Of a stretch of DNA of 56,855 nucleotides, positions 9,180 to 18,298 are shown one piece after another. The position numbers and the translations under genes were made by a program. How positions within the stretch are numbered: position 1 is the first letter of the stretch; every line of letters begins with the position of its first letter. Below the pieces are notes generated by a model. It worked only from the letters and a program-made list of their open reading frames with translations, was not told the DNA's origin and made no database searches. Location of the stretch: positions 1 to 56,855 of the forward strand of contig QPMI01000699.1 in assembly GCA_004431415.1 (NCBI GenBank), written 5' to 3'. This DNA comes from Cyanophora paradoxa. Lineage: Eukaryota; Glaucocystophyceae; Cyanophorales; Cyanophoraceae.

Positions 9180-10295
9180 ATGACGAAGGGCCACTCTATG
9201 ATGGACATTGGGGAGGGCTCTAAGAAGCAGCGCCAGTCGCTGAAGAACGACCTGAAGGGCGAGGTGACGGGAATTATCGAGAAGTATGCACCCGGCACGA
9301 TTCTGCCCGAGGTGCCAGTTCCAGCGGGCAAAGGCGATGTGTACACGCCCGAGGACGTGGCCCGCGGCCTGGGCCAGAGCGGTACGGATACCAAGGCCCT
9401 GCCGGCCATGAAGTACACCCCGCAGATGGAGAAGCTGATGCGGATGGGCATTCGGCAGCAGCTGCAGAATGCCTATCCCAACCGTCAGATCAACGAGGAG
9501 GACGTTGAGAATGCGTTCGCGCTGCGGAAGGAAATCATGATTCGCGATTTCGACCAGTGGGCGATGACGGCCTTCGACCTGAAGCAGCCAGGCGTGGCTA
9601 AAATGCTCGAGGAATATTACCCCGAGCTGCTCGAGCGAATTACGAATATGATCGAGCAGGATATCGAAATTCAGCGTTTCGATAAATACCAGAAGGTTTT
9701 CTTCCCGATGAACTACGACGATCTTGTCATGAAGTGGGCACGCGAGCGCGGCTGGATCAAGACAATGGAAGAAATCGAGAAGGAGAACCTGCTCGGCCCT
9801 GCAGGCCGGTACGCCAAGGAGACGGCCGGTGGGGAGGGCCTCCGCGCCGGCTACACGCCCGACCTCTCGCCCATGTTCAACGCACAGACTGCGAACATTA
9901 GCAGCTCCGTCAACAGGCCCTACGGCCGCAACGACGTCGACTTCTCCAAGGGCAATCCGTTCGGTGCCATTCTCATGGATCAGCACGGCACGCGAGGCCC
10001 CGCGGTTGCGACTGCGACCCCGTACGCGGACCAGAACATGCTACCTGCCACGGTGAATCCCCGCCCGGGGCTAGATAGTTTAATCCCCGCCATTACGGCC
10101 AGTCAGCTTCAATCGACTCGTGGAAGGGGGACGGTAGCCGGGATGACAGAGGCTGCTCAGAATCCAATTCAAGCTGCGTTCCAGGCCCTCGTCCTGGGCA
10201 CCGAGACAGCACAGCAAAACATCCTCCGCGAAACCAATACCCGGAAGGCGGAGGCATATACTGCCGCCGCAGCCGCCCTGCAGCCTGGTCGCTAA
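9180..10295 (+). CDS. Viral protein downstream of the capsid gene, unrecognised
   Basis: An intact 371-residue frame, 72 bases after the capsid stop. The N-terminal 230 residues are helical and charged (RMGIRQQLQNAYPNRQINEE; ALRKEIMIRDFDQWAMTAFD; MIEQDIEIQRFDKYQKVFFP). The C-terminal 140 residues are polar, Asn/Ala/Thr-rich and probably flexible. AAATTTTCCC lies about 25 bases upstream of ATG 9180. No domain recognised. Gene order (capsid, then this) makes a minor structural or scaffold role plausible but unproven. Confidence 0.7.
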   Translation: MTKGHSMMDIGEGSKKQRQSLKNDLKGEVTGIIEKYAPGTILPEVPVPAGKGDVYTPEDVARGLGQSGTDTKALPAMKYTPQMEKLMRMGIRQQLQNAYPNRQINEEDVENAFALRKEIMIRDFDQWAMTAFDLKQPGVAKMLEEYYPELLERITNMIEQDIEIQRFDKYQKVFFPMNYDDLVMKWARERGWIKTMEEIEKENLLGPAGRYAKETAGGEGLRAGYTPDLSPMFNAQTANISSSVNRPYGRNDVDFSKGNPFGAILMDQHGTRGPAVATATPYADQNMLPATVNPRPGLDSLIPAITASQLQSTRGRGTVAGMTEAAQNPIQAAFQALVLGTETAQQNILRETNTRKAEAYTAAAAALQPGR

Positions 10296-10317
10296 TTTCT
10301 AACGCACACGCAAGCAC

Positions 10318-10647
10318 ATGGCAGCGACGGAGGCGACGCTGGGCGAGCAGATCGAGGCGCGCTGGGGCCGCTTCCTCGACCTGCTGGAGCCGGAGGCCAA
10401 GGAGCCGGGGGTGCGGGCGCAGATCCAGTCGCTGCGCGGTATAGGCGCCACGGCGGTCATCGTTCTATTTAGGAGGCACATCAACGCGGAGGCCGAATTC
10501 ATTAAGGCACGGGACGATCAAGTTTTCGCGAAGCTGCCGCAGGAGTACGCCTCGGCCGTGCGCTCGCTCTTCTACGGGAGCGGGCCCGAGCTGCGCGAGA
10601 AGCTGTGGCTTTACATCGAGCTCTTCGTCGAGCTGACCTCGGAGTAA
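10318..10647 (+). CDS. Small helical viral protein, unrecognised
   Basis: The 109-residue product is mostly amphipathic helix (LGEQIEARWGRFLDLLEPEA; LREKLWLYIELFVELTSE) and has no Cys or obvious catalytic motif. It starts 22 bases after the previous stop, with AATTTCTAACGC about 15 bases before the ATG. It sits in a same-strand run of structural-type genes from 4.9 to 11.5 kb. Function unknown. Confidence 0.65.
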   Translation: MAATEATLGEQIEARWGRFLDLLEPEAKEPGVRAQIQSLRGIGATAVIVLFRRHINAEAEFIKARDDQVFAKLPQEYASAVRSLFYGSGPELREKLWLYIELFVELTSE

Positions 10648-10682
10648 AAATCCGAGGAAATTTCTAAGGGGCAAGCGTAACG

Positions 10683-11486
10683 ATGGACCCCTCTGCGATG
10701 CTGGGCTTCGACGCGCTGGCCGTGGACGGGCCGAACCCGGTGGGGATCCCGCAGCCTCGGAAGAAGGGCCGCCCCGCGAAGGAAGGCAAGGAAAAGGGCG
10801 AGAAGGCGCCGAAGGCCGACAAGACGGCGCTGCCGGGCGACGGGCCCACGGTGCCGCCGACGGCGCCGAGCAAGGGGGCGAGCTTCAGCGTGCAGGAGCA
10901 CATCGAAATGACGAAAAAGAAGGAACAGAGCGTGAAGAAGGCGCTGGGGATCGACCTGCAGGAGAAGCCGCGCGACGAGGCGCAGACGGACGTGGACGAG
11001 AAGAAGCAGGTTCTGCGTCAGATCGCGCAGTACAGGCGCTCGTTCGGGGGCGAGCTAACGTCCACGAAAAAGCTGAGCCTCGCGACGCCGCTGGACGAGC
11101 TGAAGGAAGAGTACGAGGAAATTCAGCGCGAGCTGAGCACGCGGGGTTCGCTGGAGGCGGCGCGCCTCTTTCTGATCGCGGGCATGCACTCGCTGGAGCA
11201 CCTTAACAAAGCGTACGATCCGATCGGCCTGAAGTTAGACGGGCTCGGGCAGGCGACGCTCTCTTCCATGGACCAGGTGCAGCCGATCTTAGAGGAGCTG
11301 GTGATTAAGTACTCGCGCTACGTGACCCTGGGGCCCGAGGCGCGCCTGGGGATGGCCCTTGTGCAGACGGTGCTGGCGGTGCACGCGGCCAACGCGAACC
11401 CGGAGATGATGAAGGAGGTGACGGAGGCGGCGGCCTCGACGGCGGCGGAGCCCAAAGCGGTGGGCGGCAAGTTCAACGGCCTTTGA
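10683..11486 (+). CDS. Viral protein with basic linker and helical C-terminus, unrecognised
   Basis: 267 residues, intact. Residues 20-65 are a Lys/Pro-rich flexible linker (QPRKKGRPAKEGKEKGEKAP). Residues 70-160 contain long charged helices (DEKKQVLRQIAQYRRSFGGE; LKEEYEEIQRELSTRGSLEA). The last 100 are Ala/Leu-rich helices ending VGGKFNGL. The start at 10683 is preceded by AAATTTCTAAGG about 14-25 bases upstream. The RKKGRPAK word resembles an AT-hook (KRGRPAK type), so DNA binding is possible; low confidence. Family unknown. Confidence 0.65.
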   Translation: MDPSAMLGFDALAVDGPNPVGIPQPRKKGRPAKEGKEKGEKAPKADKTALPGDGPTVPPTAPSKGASFSVQEHIEMTKKKEQSVKKALGIDLQEKPRDEAQTDVDEKKQVLRQIAQYRRSFGGELTSTKKLSLATPLDELKEEYEEIQRELSTRGSLEAARLFLIAGMHSLEHLNKAYDPIGLKLDGLGQATLSSMDQVQPILEELVIKYSRYVTLGPEARLGMALVQTVLAVHAANANPEMMKEVTEAAASTAAEPKAVGGKFNGL

Positions 11487-11540
11487 TTGTAAACGCTTGT
11501 AATCAATTGCACCAGAGAATTTACAATTTATTCGTCTAAA

Positions 11541-12323
11541 CTACTGCATGGGGGTGGTGTACATAGACTCGGGGTTTAGGTAGGGCTCGAAATCGGCCTC
11601 GTTGTCGTAGGGCTTGAAGGCCAGCTCGGGCGTGCGGCCGGCGAAGCGAAAGGCGCCGACCTTGCACTGCTGCACGGCGAGGAAGGACCACTTGAGGCCG
11701 AACTTGCCCTCGGGGATGGCGTAGGCGGTGTCGATTTTAACGAGGGCCGCCACCAGGTCGCCGGTGCCGATGGTGGCGCGCTCGGTGATGAGGTAGTTGG
11801 ACATGTCGACGACGGGCACGGTCTTGCGCTTGCCGGCCATCGTCTGCGTGCGGATGCGCATGTTGAGGTACTTGTAGAAGGCCTGGCCCGACTCCTTGTC
11901 GACCTTGATGCGGACGCTGGGCGTCTGCAGCACCGAGATCTGATCCTTGGAGAGGCTGCGGCCGGGCGAGACCTTGAGCTTGGCCTGGTTCTGCTGCACG
12001 AACTCGCAGAATTTCGCGTCCAGGGCCTCCAGCAGCTTGAGGAATTCGTCCGCGGCTGGGTTCGTCTGGCCGTCGACGGCGCTGAGATCGGTGAGGTCCA
12101 GCGTGTAAAATCCGCCGTTTTCTTCCATGACGAAGGCCTTCTTCTCGTCGCTCCACGCCTTGCCTTGCTCGGTGTTGATGCAGGGGTTGATCGTGACCAT
12201 GGGCGGCGCGTACATCATGAGGCCCTGCAGGCCGTCGTACTTGGCCTTGATGCGGCCGTTGGCATCGATTTCGAAGGCGAGCTTGGCGGGGTCGATCTCG
12301 GTGGCGTTGCGGACGGTGGCCAT
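11541..12323 (-). CDS. Conserved-looking 260-residue viral protein; possible ssDNA-binding protein
   Basis: An intact minus-strand frame convergent with the 10683 gene (54 bases apart). The sequence is beta-rich with short strands, for example GGFYTLDLTDLSAV, SVRIKVDKESGQAFYKYLNM, GKFGLKWSFLAVQQCKVGAF. It ends with an acidic/aromatic tail (NEADFEPYLNPESM) of the kind found on ssDNA-binding proteins. NCLDV-type SSB-like families share the pattern of strands followed by a W-x-aliphatic strand and acidic tail. I cannot make a firm match. ATTTTCTAGCG lies about 30 bases upstream on the sense strand. If it is an SSB it would serve rolling-circle-type replication. Confidence 0.65.
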   Translation of the reverse strand: MATVRNATEIDPAKLAFEIDANGRIKAKYDGLQGLMMYAPPMVTINPCINTEQGKAWSDEKKAFVMEENGGFYTLDLTDLSAVDGQTNPAADEFLKLLEALDAKFCEFVQQNQAKLKVSPGRSLSKDQISVLQTPSVRIKVDKESGQAFYKYLNMRIRTQTMAGKRKTVPVVDMSNYLITERATIGTGDLVAALVKIDTAYAIPEGKFGLKWSFLAVQQCKVGAFRFAGRTPELAFKPYDNEADFEPYLNPESMYTTPMQ

Positions 12324-12437
12324 GTTGTCTGAGCTTAGTGTGCGATCAGCCTAGCGCTAGAAAATATTTAAGGCCGCCCCACCTGACTTCAGGCTGACCT
12401 CGGGTGAGCGCTCAGGTGATTCAGGTAAAACACGTGT

Positions 12438-12728
12438 TCAATTCGTCTCACTGGGGAGGGGGAGAGCCTCAATCACGGCTACGCGAATATTCGAGAGTCT
12501 AAATCTGGCGCTGGGGCTGGCGACGGCGTACAGGGTGATCTCGTTCTTGGCGGGATTGAGCATGATGTGCTGGAAGCAGTCGCCCTTGCGGCACTCCAGC
12601 GAGATGTTGCGCAGCAGCCTGCAGTAGTTGAAGCAGATCTCGCCGTTCTCGTCGAGATCCTCGTCCATGGCCTCGTACTCGAAGATGCCGAAGGTCAGGC
12701 AGCAGGTCTCGTACTTGGGGGCGCACAT
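12438..12728 (-). CDS. Small Cys-containing viral protein, unrecognised
   Basis: 96 residues, intact. The N-terminus MCAPKYETCCLTFGIFEYEA is Cys/aromatic, followed by DEDLDENGEICFNYCRLLRN and a strand-rich end. Seven Cys in 60 residues may bind zinc or form disulfides, though the spacing is not a classic finger. It has no clear ATTTTCT element upstream, unlike most neighbours. Instead it shares an upstream region with the divergent 12,983 gene, which contains the palindrome and iterons. That makes it a candidate early gene; inference. Confidence 0.5.
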   Translation of the reverse strand: MCAPKYETCCLTFGIFEYEAMDEDLDENGEICFNYCRLLRNISLECRKGDCFQHIMLNPAKNEITLYAVASPSARFRLSNIRVAVIEALPLPSETN

Positions 12729-12803
12729 TCTTGATTTCTCTTGGCTGTGAAGTGTGAGCGAGGGCGCGGCGCGGCTGCGGTTTTGAGGCCGTTCAGGTGA
12801 GGG

Positions 12804-12823
12804 TCAGGTGAGCGCTCACCTGA
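12804..12823. promoter_or_regulatory. Perfect 20-base palindrome
   Basis: TCAGGTGAGCGCTCACCTGA equals its own reverse complement. Related TCAGGTGA or TCACCTGA words occur at 12,411, 12,793, 821 and 841, always between divergent viral genes. It may be a dimeric protein-binding site or a hairpin for a replication initiator. Confidence 0.6.
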
Positions 12824-12825
12824 AG

Positions 12826-14230
12826 AGGGGGGGAGAAGTGACGCGGACGCGAATACGTCATAGTCGAATACGTCATAGTCCAAAACCTGGACTCGGGACT
12901 TGGCCCAGGCCCCGCCGGTAAAAAAATAAGCTCGGACTTGGCGCCATTTTCTGAACCCCGGCTAGCTGCTTAATCCAGTACCATGGAGCCCGCCATCTCC
13001 CAGCTAGTCTCCCAGGGCGCCAAGCTCGACAAGGCCCTCAGTATCTACCTTCAGCTGATCGAGCTGGCCTGGCCGGAGCCAATGATAGCTCAGGCCTGCA
13101 AATCGCTCCACGTGGCGTTCGATGCGCCGTTCTCAGGTGACCCGACTCAGATGACATCCTGGACCAAGGAGGAGATAAAAGCCGACTTCGAGGCGCTTTT
13201 CTCATTTATGAGCAAGAAGTATGCCGAAATCGAAGCAGCTAAAGCCGCAGCCGCAGCCGAAGACGAAGGCGCAGAAGGCACCGAAGCCTCAGCCGAAGGC
13301 CCTGCCGGCGACGAAGGCACCGAAGTTCAAGGCGCTGGGCCCTCTGCAGAAGGCCAAGGCCAAGGCCGACCTGCTTCCGCGTAGGCCCAAGGACATAGCC
13401 AAGGAGGCCAGCAGCCACAGGCCCGACTGGCCGGCGCCGGCGCCCTACCGCTACCTCAAGCTGGACAAGCGCAACGATACCGGCTTCACCAGGAGGAGGT
13501 GGCCTGAGCCCCTTCGGTGGCTGAAGCCAAGGGAGATCAAGTCTGGAGGCGGTATCGAGCTAGCGCTAGCGCTAGGAGGAGGCGGTGCAGACTTAGAGGA
13601 GCAGGCGCTGCTAGATACCATCAACTTGGGCAGGGTAGAGCTGAGCTAGCTAGCTGGTATCGATATCTAGCTAGCCTAGCGCTAGCCCAGTGCTTAATTA
13701 ATTAACTGAAAGGTTGCGGAGGTTGCGGACGCGTCACAAATACGTCATAGTCGAATACGTCATAGTCCAAAACCTGGACTCGGGACTCGGCCCGGGCCCC
13801 GCCGGTAAAAAAAAGAGACTTGAACAAAAACACCGTACCCCGGTATTTAACTTGAAATCATCATGACATCATGTTCAAGTTGCTATGACATTAACTACAT
13901 TCAAAAGCAATGAATGCAATAGTATTATTATTATACTAAGTATTATTATTATTATAATAGGGGTACAGTATTATTATTTGAAACTTGGCGAGAGTCTGGG
14001 CCCAGGTCCCAAGTCCAGGTTTTGGACTATGACGTATTCGACTATGACGTATTCGGACGCGTCACTTCTCCCCCTACTCAGCTGAACCAGCGGGGGGTAG
14101 AGATGATGGCGCCAAGTCCGAGTCTATTTTTTTACCGGCAGGGCCCGGGCCGAGTCCCGAGTCCAGGTTTTGGACTATGACGTATTCGACTATGACGTAT
14201 TCGCGTCCGCGTCACTTCTCCCCCCTCCTA
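12826..14230. repeat. Nested inverted repeats with CRE-like iterons and an AT-rich centre: candidate origin/control region
   Basis: Four copies of a 90-125 bp block occur. Two are forward (about 12,826-12,946 and 13,724-13,820) and two inverted (about 13,990-14,075 and 14,106-14,228). Outer pairs with outer, inner with inner. Each block holds two tandem copies of a 15-base unit, GAATACGTCATAGTC, eight in all, followed by CCAAAACCTGGACTCGGGAC and a CCGGTAAAAAAA run. TACGTCA matches a CRE/ATF-type site core. Between the inner copies, 13,835-13,985 is strongly AT-rich with TAT repeats and no gene. Iterons, symmetry and an AT-rich centre are typical of replication origins. Paired bidirectional promoters are the alternative. 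Confidence 0.6.
12983..13649 (+). CDS. Viral protein with Lys/Pro-rich middle, unrecognised (probable frame change)
   Basis: From ATG 12,983 the first 80 residues are helical (MEPAISQLVSQGAKLDKALS; WTKEEIKADFEALFSFMSKK). Near 13,220-13,240 the better coding signal moves to the next frame, which reads KQLKPQPQPKTKAQKAPKPQ, then a folded-looking end (PAPYRYLKLDKRNDTGFTRR; RWPEPLRWLKPREI) and stops at 13,649. Staying in the first frame gives 133 residues with an Ala/Glu/Gly-rich tail. Two overlapping genes are also possible. ATTTTCTGAACC lies about 30 bases upstream. It lies between two iteron blocks. Confidence 0.45.
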
Positions 14231-14281
14231 CGTTCGCAGCCGCCGGGCACCTCCCACAATTTTCCGAGGTACCCAGCAAGC

Positions 14282-14572
14282 ATGGACTTTACTGACTGCG
14301 CAGGTATCAAGCAGGAGCCCGAGGACCTTCTCTCCGCCGCCGCCGCCTCCGCCCCCAAGCAGCGCCGCCGCCGCGGGCCCAAGTCCCTCAGCTCCGAGCC
14401 CGAGATCCTGGCGACGCCGGCCCGCGAGCCAGAGACCGTGGACTTGACCCTGGAGGAGCCCGCGCGCGGCCCGCCCCGCCTCCTGATCCTGGCCGCGGCG
14501 GCCGCGGCGCTCTACTACGCGGCCCGGCGCCTGGGCCCGCAGCTCTCGGGCCTGGCCCGGAACCTTTTCTAA
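14282..14572 (+). CDS. Small tail-anchored viral membrane protein
   Basis: MDFTDCAGIKQEPEDLLSAA starts a 96-residue protein. The first 60 residues are polar with a basic patch (KQRRRRGPKS) and an acidic VDLTLEEP word. Then comes one membrane segment, LLILAAAAAALYY, with a short positively charged end. The start is chosen because AATTTTCCGAGG lies 13 bases before it; longer upstream frames run through the iteron block. No family match; probably a virion or host-membrane protein. Confidence 0.6.
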   Translation: MDFTDCAGIKQEPEDLLSAAAASAPKQRRRRGPKSLSSEPEILATPAREPETVDLTLEEPARGPPRLLILAAAAAALYYAARRLGPQLSGLARNLF

Positions 14573-14582
14573 GTCTTGCCCA

Positions 14583-14711
14583 ATGGAGGCCCTGCTAGAT
14601 CTCATGGCCTTTGCGCTGCCCATCTTCTTCCTAGTGGGCCTCAGCCGCATGGAGCGCGAGGCGCGCCAGCCCGAGCGCGTCGAGCGCGGCCTCACCCCCG
14701 AAGAGCAGCGC
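14583..14711 (+). pseudogene. 5' part of a small viral membrane-protein gene split by the foldback element
   Basis: MEALLDLMAFALPIFFLVGL gives an N-terminal membrane anchor, followed by a charged stretch up to Gln-Arg (CAGCGC, 14,706-14,711). Frame is then lost into the inserted element. CTTTTCTAAG lies 9-19 bases before the ATG, ten bases after the previous gene. The remaining 70 codons lie at 25,907-26,119, in the same frame once the insert and one CAGCGC copy are ignored (43 + 70 residues, 113 in all). Confidence 0.8.
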
Positions 14712-15309
14712 TACCCCGGCACTTTTGGCTCACCCACGCATTGCGTCGAAATTTGAGTCATTTTTCGACGCAGTGCTCCGAAATTTCACGCAATGCTTGA
14801 AAATGCGTCGGGGTTTCAAGCAGCGCTTGAAACCCCACGCAGTGCGACGCAGCTGCCCGAAACTTCGAAGCACCGCGACTGCGCCAAATTCCCACTGCGT
14901 CTGGCTGCGTCGAGCGATGCAGCCTGGCAGCGCTAGCAGGCGTATCCTATAGCTAGTACTAGTAGCTCGTAACCCATGCGGATTGCGGATTCAATGATTG
15001 CAGCGCGCGCGCTCGGGATCCACTGGGGCAGATCCGAGTGCGCGGGCGGATTGCAGCGCGCGCGCGGCTGTACCAGTACCGCAGTACTAGTATATACGTA
15101 TACGTACGTGCATGCTTAGTTTGCTCGCGCTTCTGGGCCGCTGGGCCGCGGCCGGGCCACAGCGGCGACAGGCCCGTGGCCAGCTATTGTGAATCCGTGG
15201 CATGCGCTGTTCATAAAAAGATGATGAACTGGAAGTATACAGGCTGTCCGGGATCCGAAATCTATCCCACGCACCAGCCCCTGAAGCCCGAATCCGAGCG
15301 CTAGCTAGT

Positions 15310-18240
15310 TGCCGAGAAAACGAAAACTAACTGCAATCAGCTGCCGAACAGCGGGTAGTGCTGCTGTCCTGCCTGCAGCATCGTCCGCCGGCGGCACAGG
15401 CAGAATGCGCCCTCGCCGCACTCGCTGCGGCAAGTCACCGCGCTCGCTGCGCTCAGAATAAGCGGACTCCTAGCTTAAAGAGAGAAGTGGGAAGCAAGGG
15501 GACGTCTGCGCACCGAGGAGAGGGTAGCAGTCCCGCTTCCTCCGCATCCAGCATCCCTTGCCCGTGCCCGACGTCGAAGGCAGAGCGCTCGCTGCGCACG
15601 GAGAGGAATGTCAATCTAATGAAAAGAGAATGCGCGCCGATTAACAGACCGCACCTGCGGCCGAGCGCCCACACCATGGACTGGAAGAGCGCCTCCTCTG
15701 GCCAAAAGGGCGGAGGCGTTGATGGCGCTCGCCGCGCTGCGGCATCACGGTCAGCGCGCGGATCGAACGAAGATAAGCGAGTGGTGACCGGCAAACGGAC
15801 CGCTGTGCACCACAGCAGGGTGAGTGAGCAGCAGGCCGGCTCGCGCCGCGTCCGGGCCGGTCCGGCATCCCTCGACCGCGATGCCGAAGCTGCGTTCGGA
15901 GCGTCAACCGAAAGAAGAGAAGAATGCGCGCCGGCAAACGACCGCACCTGCCGCACCTGCGCCCCAGCGGCCGCAAGCACAAGAACTCCGAGGCCGCGGC
16001 CGTCCAGAAGCCACGCGTCCGAGAACGGCACCCGCTCCGCTGCGCACGCGGCCGGCGTCACAAAAACATCAACGCGAGAGTAGCGGAAACAAGAGCGAGC
16101 ACCTGGCCTGCGGGAGAAGACGCTAGGCGAACTGGATGGTGGTGCTCTGCTCGCGCGGGCCAGTCACCCCGTTCCCTGGACCGCCAGCGGAATGAGGGAT
16201 TGGGGCAAAGGAGATGAAACGAAAAAGCACCTTGCTTCGCATCGGCAGCCGCCTTCTCCTTTTTGCGCGAGCCGACCAAAAGAAGGAACACTTGGCGGCG
16301 GCGGCCGGGCTAAGAATGCAGATCAAGGGCGCTTGAAGAGGCAAGAACGACGCGTACACGAGCGCTCTTCGCCACGAGCGGGCGCCCGCCGCCCTGGGCA
16401 GCGCTCTGCTTTTGAAATCAGGCCGGCGACAGGCGGGGGACGCGAGAGGATGCAAGTAGGCACCTTCGAACGTCGTTCGCGCTCGAGGCTCGTCAAGTTC
16501 GCGGCAGCTGTGCGGACTCCGTTTGACCTGTTTGAAATTGTGGAGTAAGGGAGACCAGGATGCGCTGCGGTGGAGAGCCCAGCGCCGACGCACCGAGATT
16601 GCATTGCGTCCCGTGCTGGAGGCCGCAGCCAGTTCTTGCCCTGCGTGCTCTTCAAAGTGCAAGGCCGGAATTCGGGGTACACAGCTGTTGGGCGAAAGCG
16701 GCAGCGACACCAACAGCGATATCGATCGAGGATGCTTGAGGACGCCCTTCGGCTCAGCTTTCCGAGGAAGCCTGAGCGGTCCCATGCTCCTTCGCAGCTC
16801 GCTCGGCCGCGGTGCCGAGCACGTTGGCGGAAGCTCGCAGATGCGGCGCGCGGCCCTTTCGTTAGCTATAGCTAGGCGCATGTGGCCCGTGTTCTCGCAG
16901 CTGCATGTCTATGCCCTGGCGTGGCCGTGTTTCCGTGCGGCGCCGCGTTCACGGCCTGCCTTCCTCCCACAAACCGACGACGTGCGTCTATGCCGTGCCC
17001 TCCGCGTTCCACGCGTGACGTACAGCTCACTCGATTTCGCAGGGATCGCCGGCGGTGAGCCCCGTCGGCCCAGTTGGTTGGCCCTGCGCCCAAGCCGAGC
17101 CAAGGTGCGGCTACCGCCTGGACGGGGTGCGGGATCAGACGGGCTGCATCCCGTTTCTCGCTGTTGATCTCTCCTTCGTAGCGGGCGATGGCGTGCCGGC
17201 AAGCTGCTGGGCGGCGATCGCGCCCTGCCGAGCGCGTCGCCATCGCCGGGGTGGGCCACCGGACCATAGCTTTGCGTCAGCGGCGCGCGAACGCATGTCT
17301 CACGATTCTTGCTTGCGTTCCAGGCGCTGGATCGCGCGCGCCGTCTCCAGGCTCCGAATTCTGGACCCCTCTTCCACAGCTTGGTGAGGCTCAGGCCTAG
17401 ACGAGGTGAGTTGAGCGGTCTGTGTGCGTACGCGTCGCTGACAAGGCGCTCCTGTCGCGCAGGATGATCGAGTCCCGGGGCGATGGTCGGAGGGAGCGGA
17501 GGGCGGCAGCATGGATTGCACGGCGGGGCGTAGGATCGGCGGGCGGCGGCCCGGGGCGCACGCCTCGCGCGCCGCCGGCTGCCCGCCCGCCCCGGCCCGC
17601 CCCGGCGCCGTCGCTTCGCCCGCCCCGGCGCCTTCGCCCCGCTCCGCCCCGTCGCTTTCGCCCCGCCCCGCAGAGTCGGTGCGCCGTGCTGAGCGCCCTG
17701 CCCGGCACAGCCCGGCCTGCCTGCTGCTGACGCCCTCGCAGCTCTCGAGGATTTTGAATTTTCGGGGCGTCCCGCTGCCGCGGGAGAGGATCTTCGAGCG
17801 CCCCGCCGCCCCCGCCGTCCTCAGGGGACAGCGCCGGGGGTCGCGGAAGCTCAGCAGGCGGCGGCGCGGCTCACCTGGCGGGGCGGAGGCGCGGCGGGCG
17901 GCGGCACGGCTCGCCGGAGGGCGGCGGCGCGGCGGGCGGCGCGCAGCTCGCCGGGCGGGGCGAGGGTGCGGCGGGCGGCGGCGAAGCTCGGCGGGCGGGG
18001 CGCGGGAGCGGCGGGCGGCGGCGCGGCTCGCCAGGCGGGGCGGAGGCGCGGCGGGCGGCGCCGCGGCTCGCGGGGCGGGGCGGAGGCGCAGCGTGCTGCG
18101 GCCCGGCTCGCCGCACGGGGTGGAGGCGCGGCTGGCGGCGGCGAGGCTCGCCAGGGGGGCGGAGGCGCAGCAGGCGGACAGGACGGCAGGCGCGGCGGGC
18201 GGCGGCGTGGCTCGCGGGGCGCCGCGGTGGCGCGACGCGG
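15310..18240. repeat. Left inverted arm of the foldback element
   Basis: This matches 21,990-25,295 in reverse complement at high identity over most of its length. Shared landmarks include a GCCGAGAAAACGAAAACTAA-like outer edge, a region with the same ORF on opposite strands (16,570 and 24,140), and a GC-rich minisatellite at the inner edge (17,860-18,230). The ORFs in it appear in both orientations with no family resemblance and are treated as non-coding. Confidence 0.8.
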
Positions 18241-18298
18241 CTTCGATTCGTGATCACTGATCATGAGCGTGATGATCTCTTGTCATTCAATTTAAACA

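Noticed and set aside
7935-9986. 683-codon minus-strand ORF opposite the capsid gene
   Set aside because: It is a GC-driven shadow: it crosses two plus-strand genes with clear protein character and has no recognisable content.
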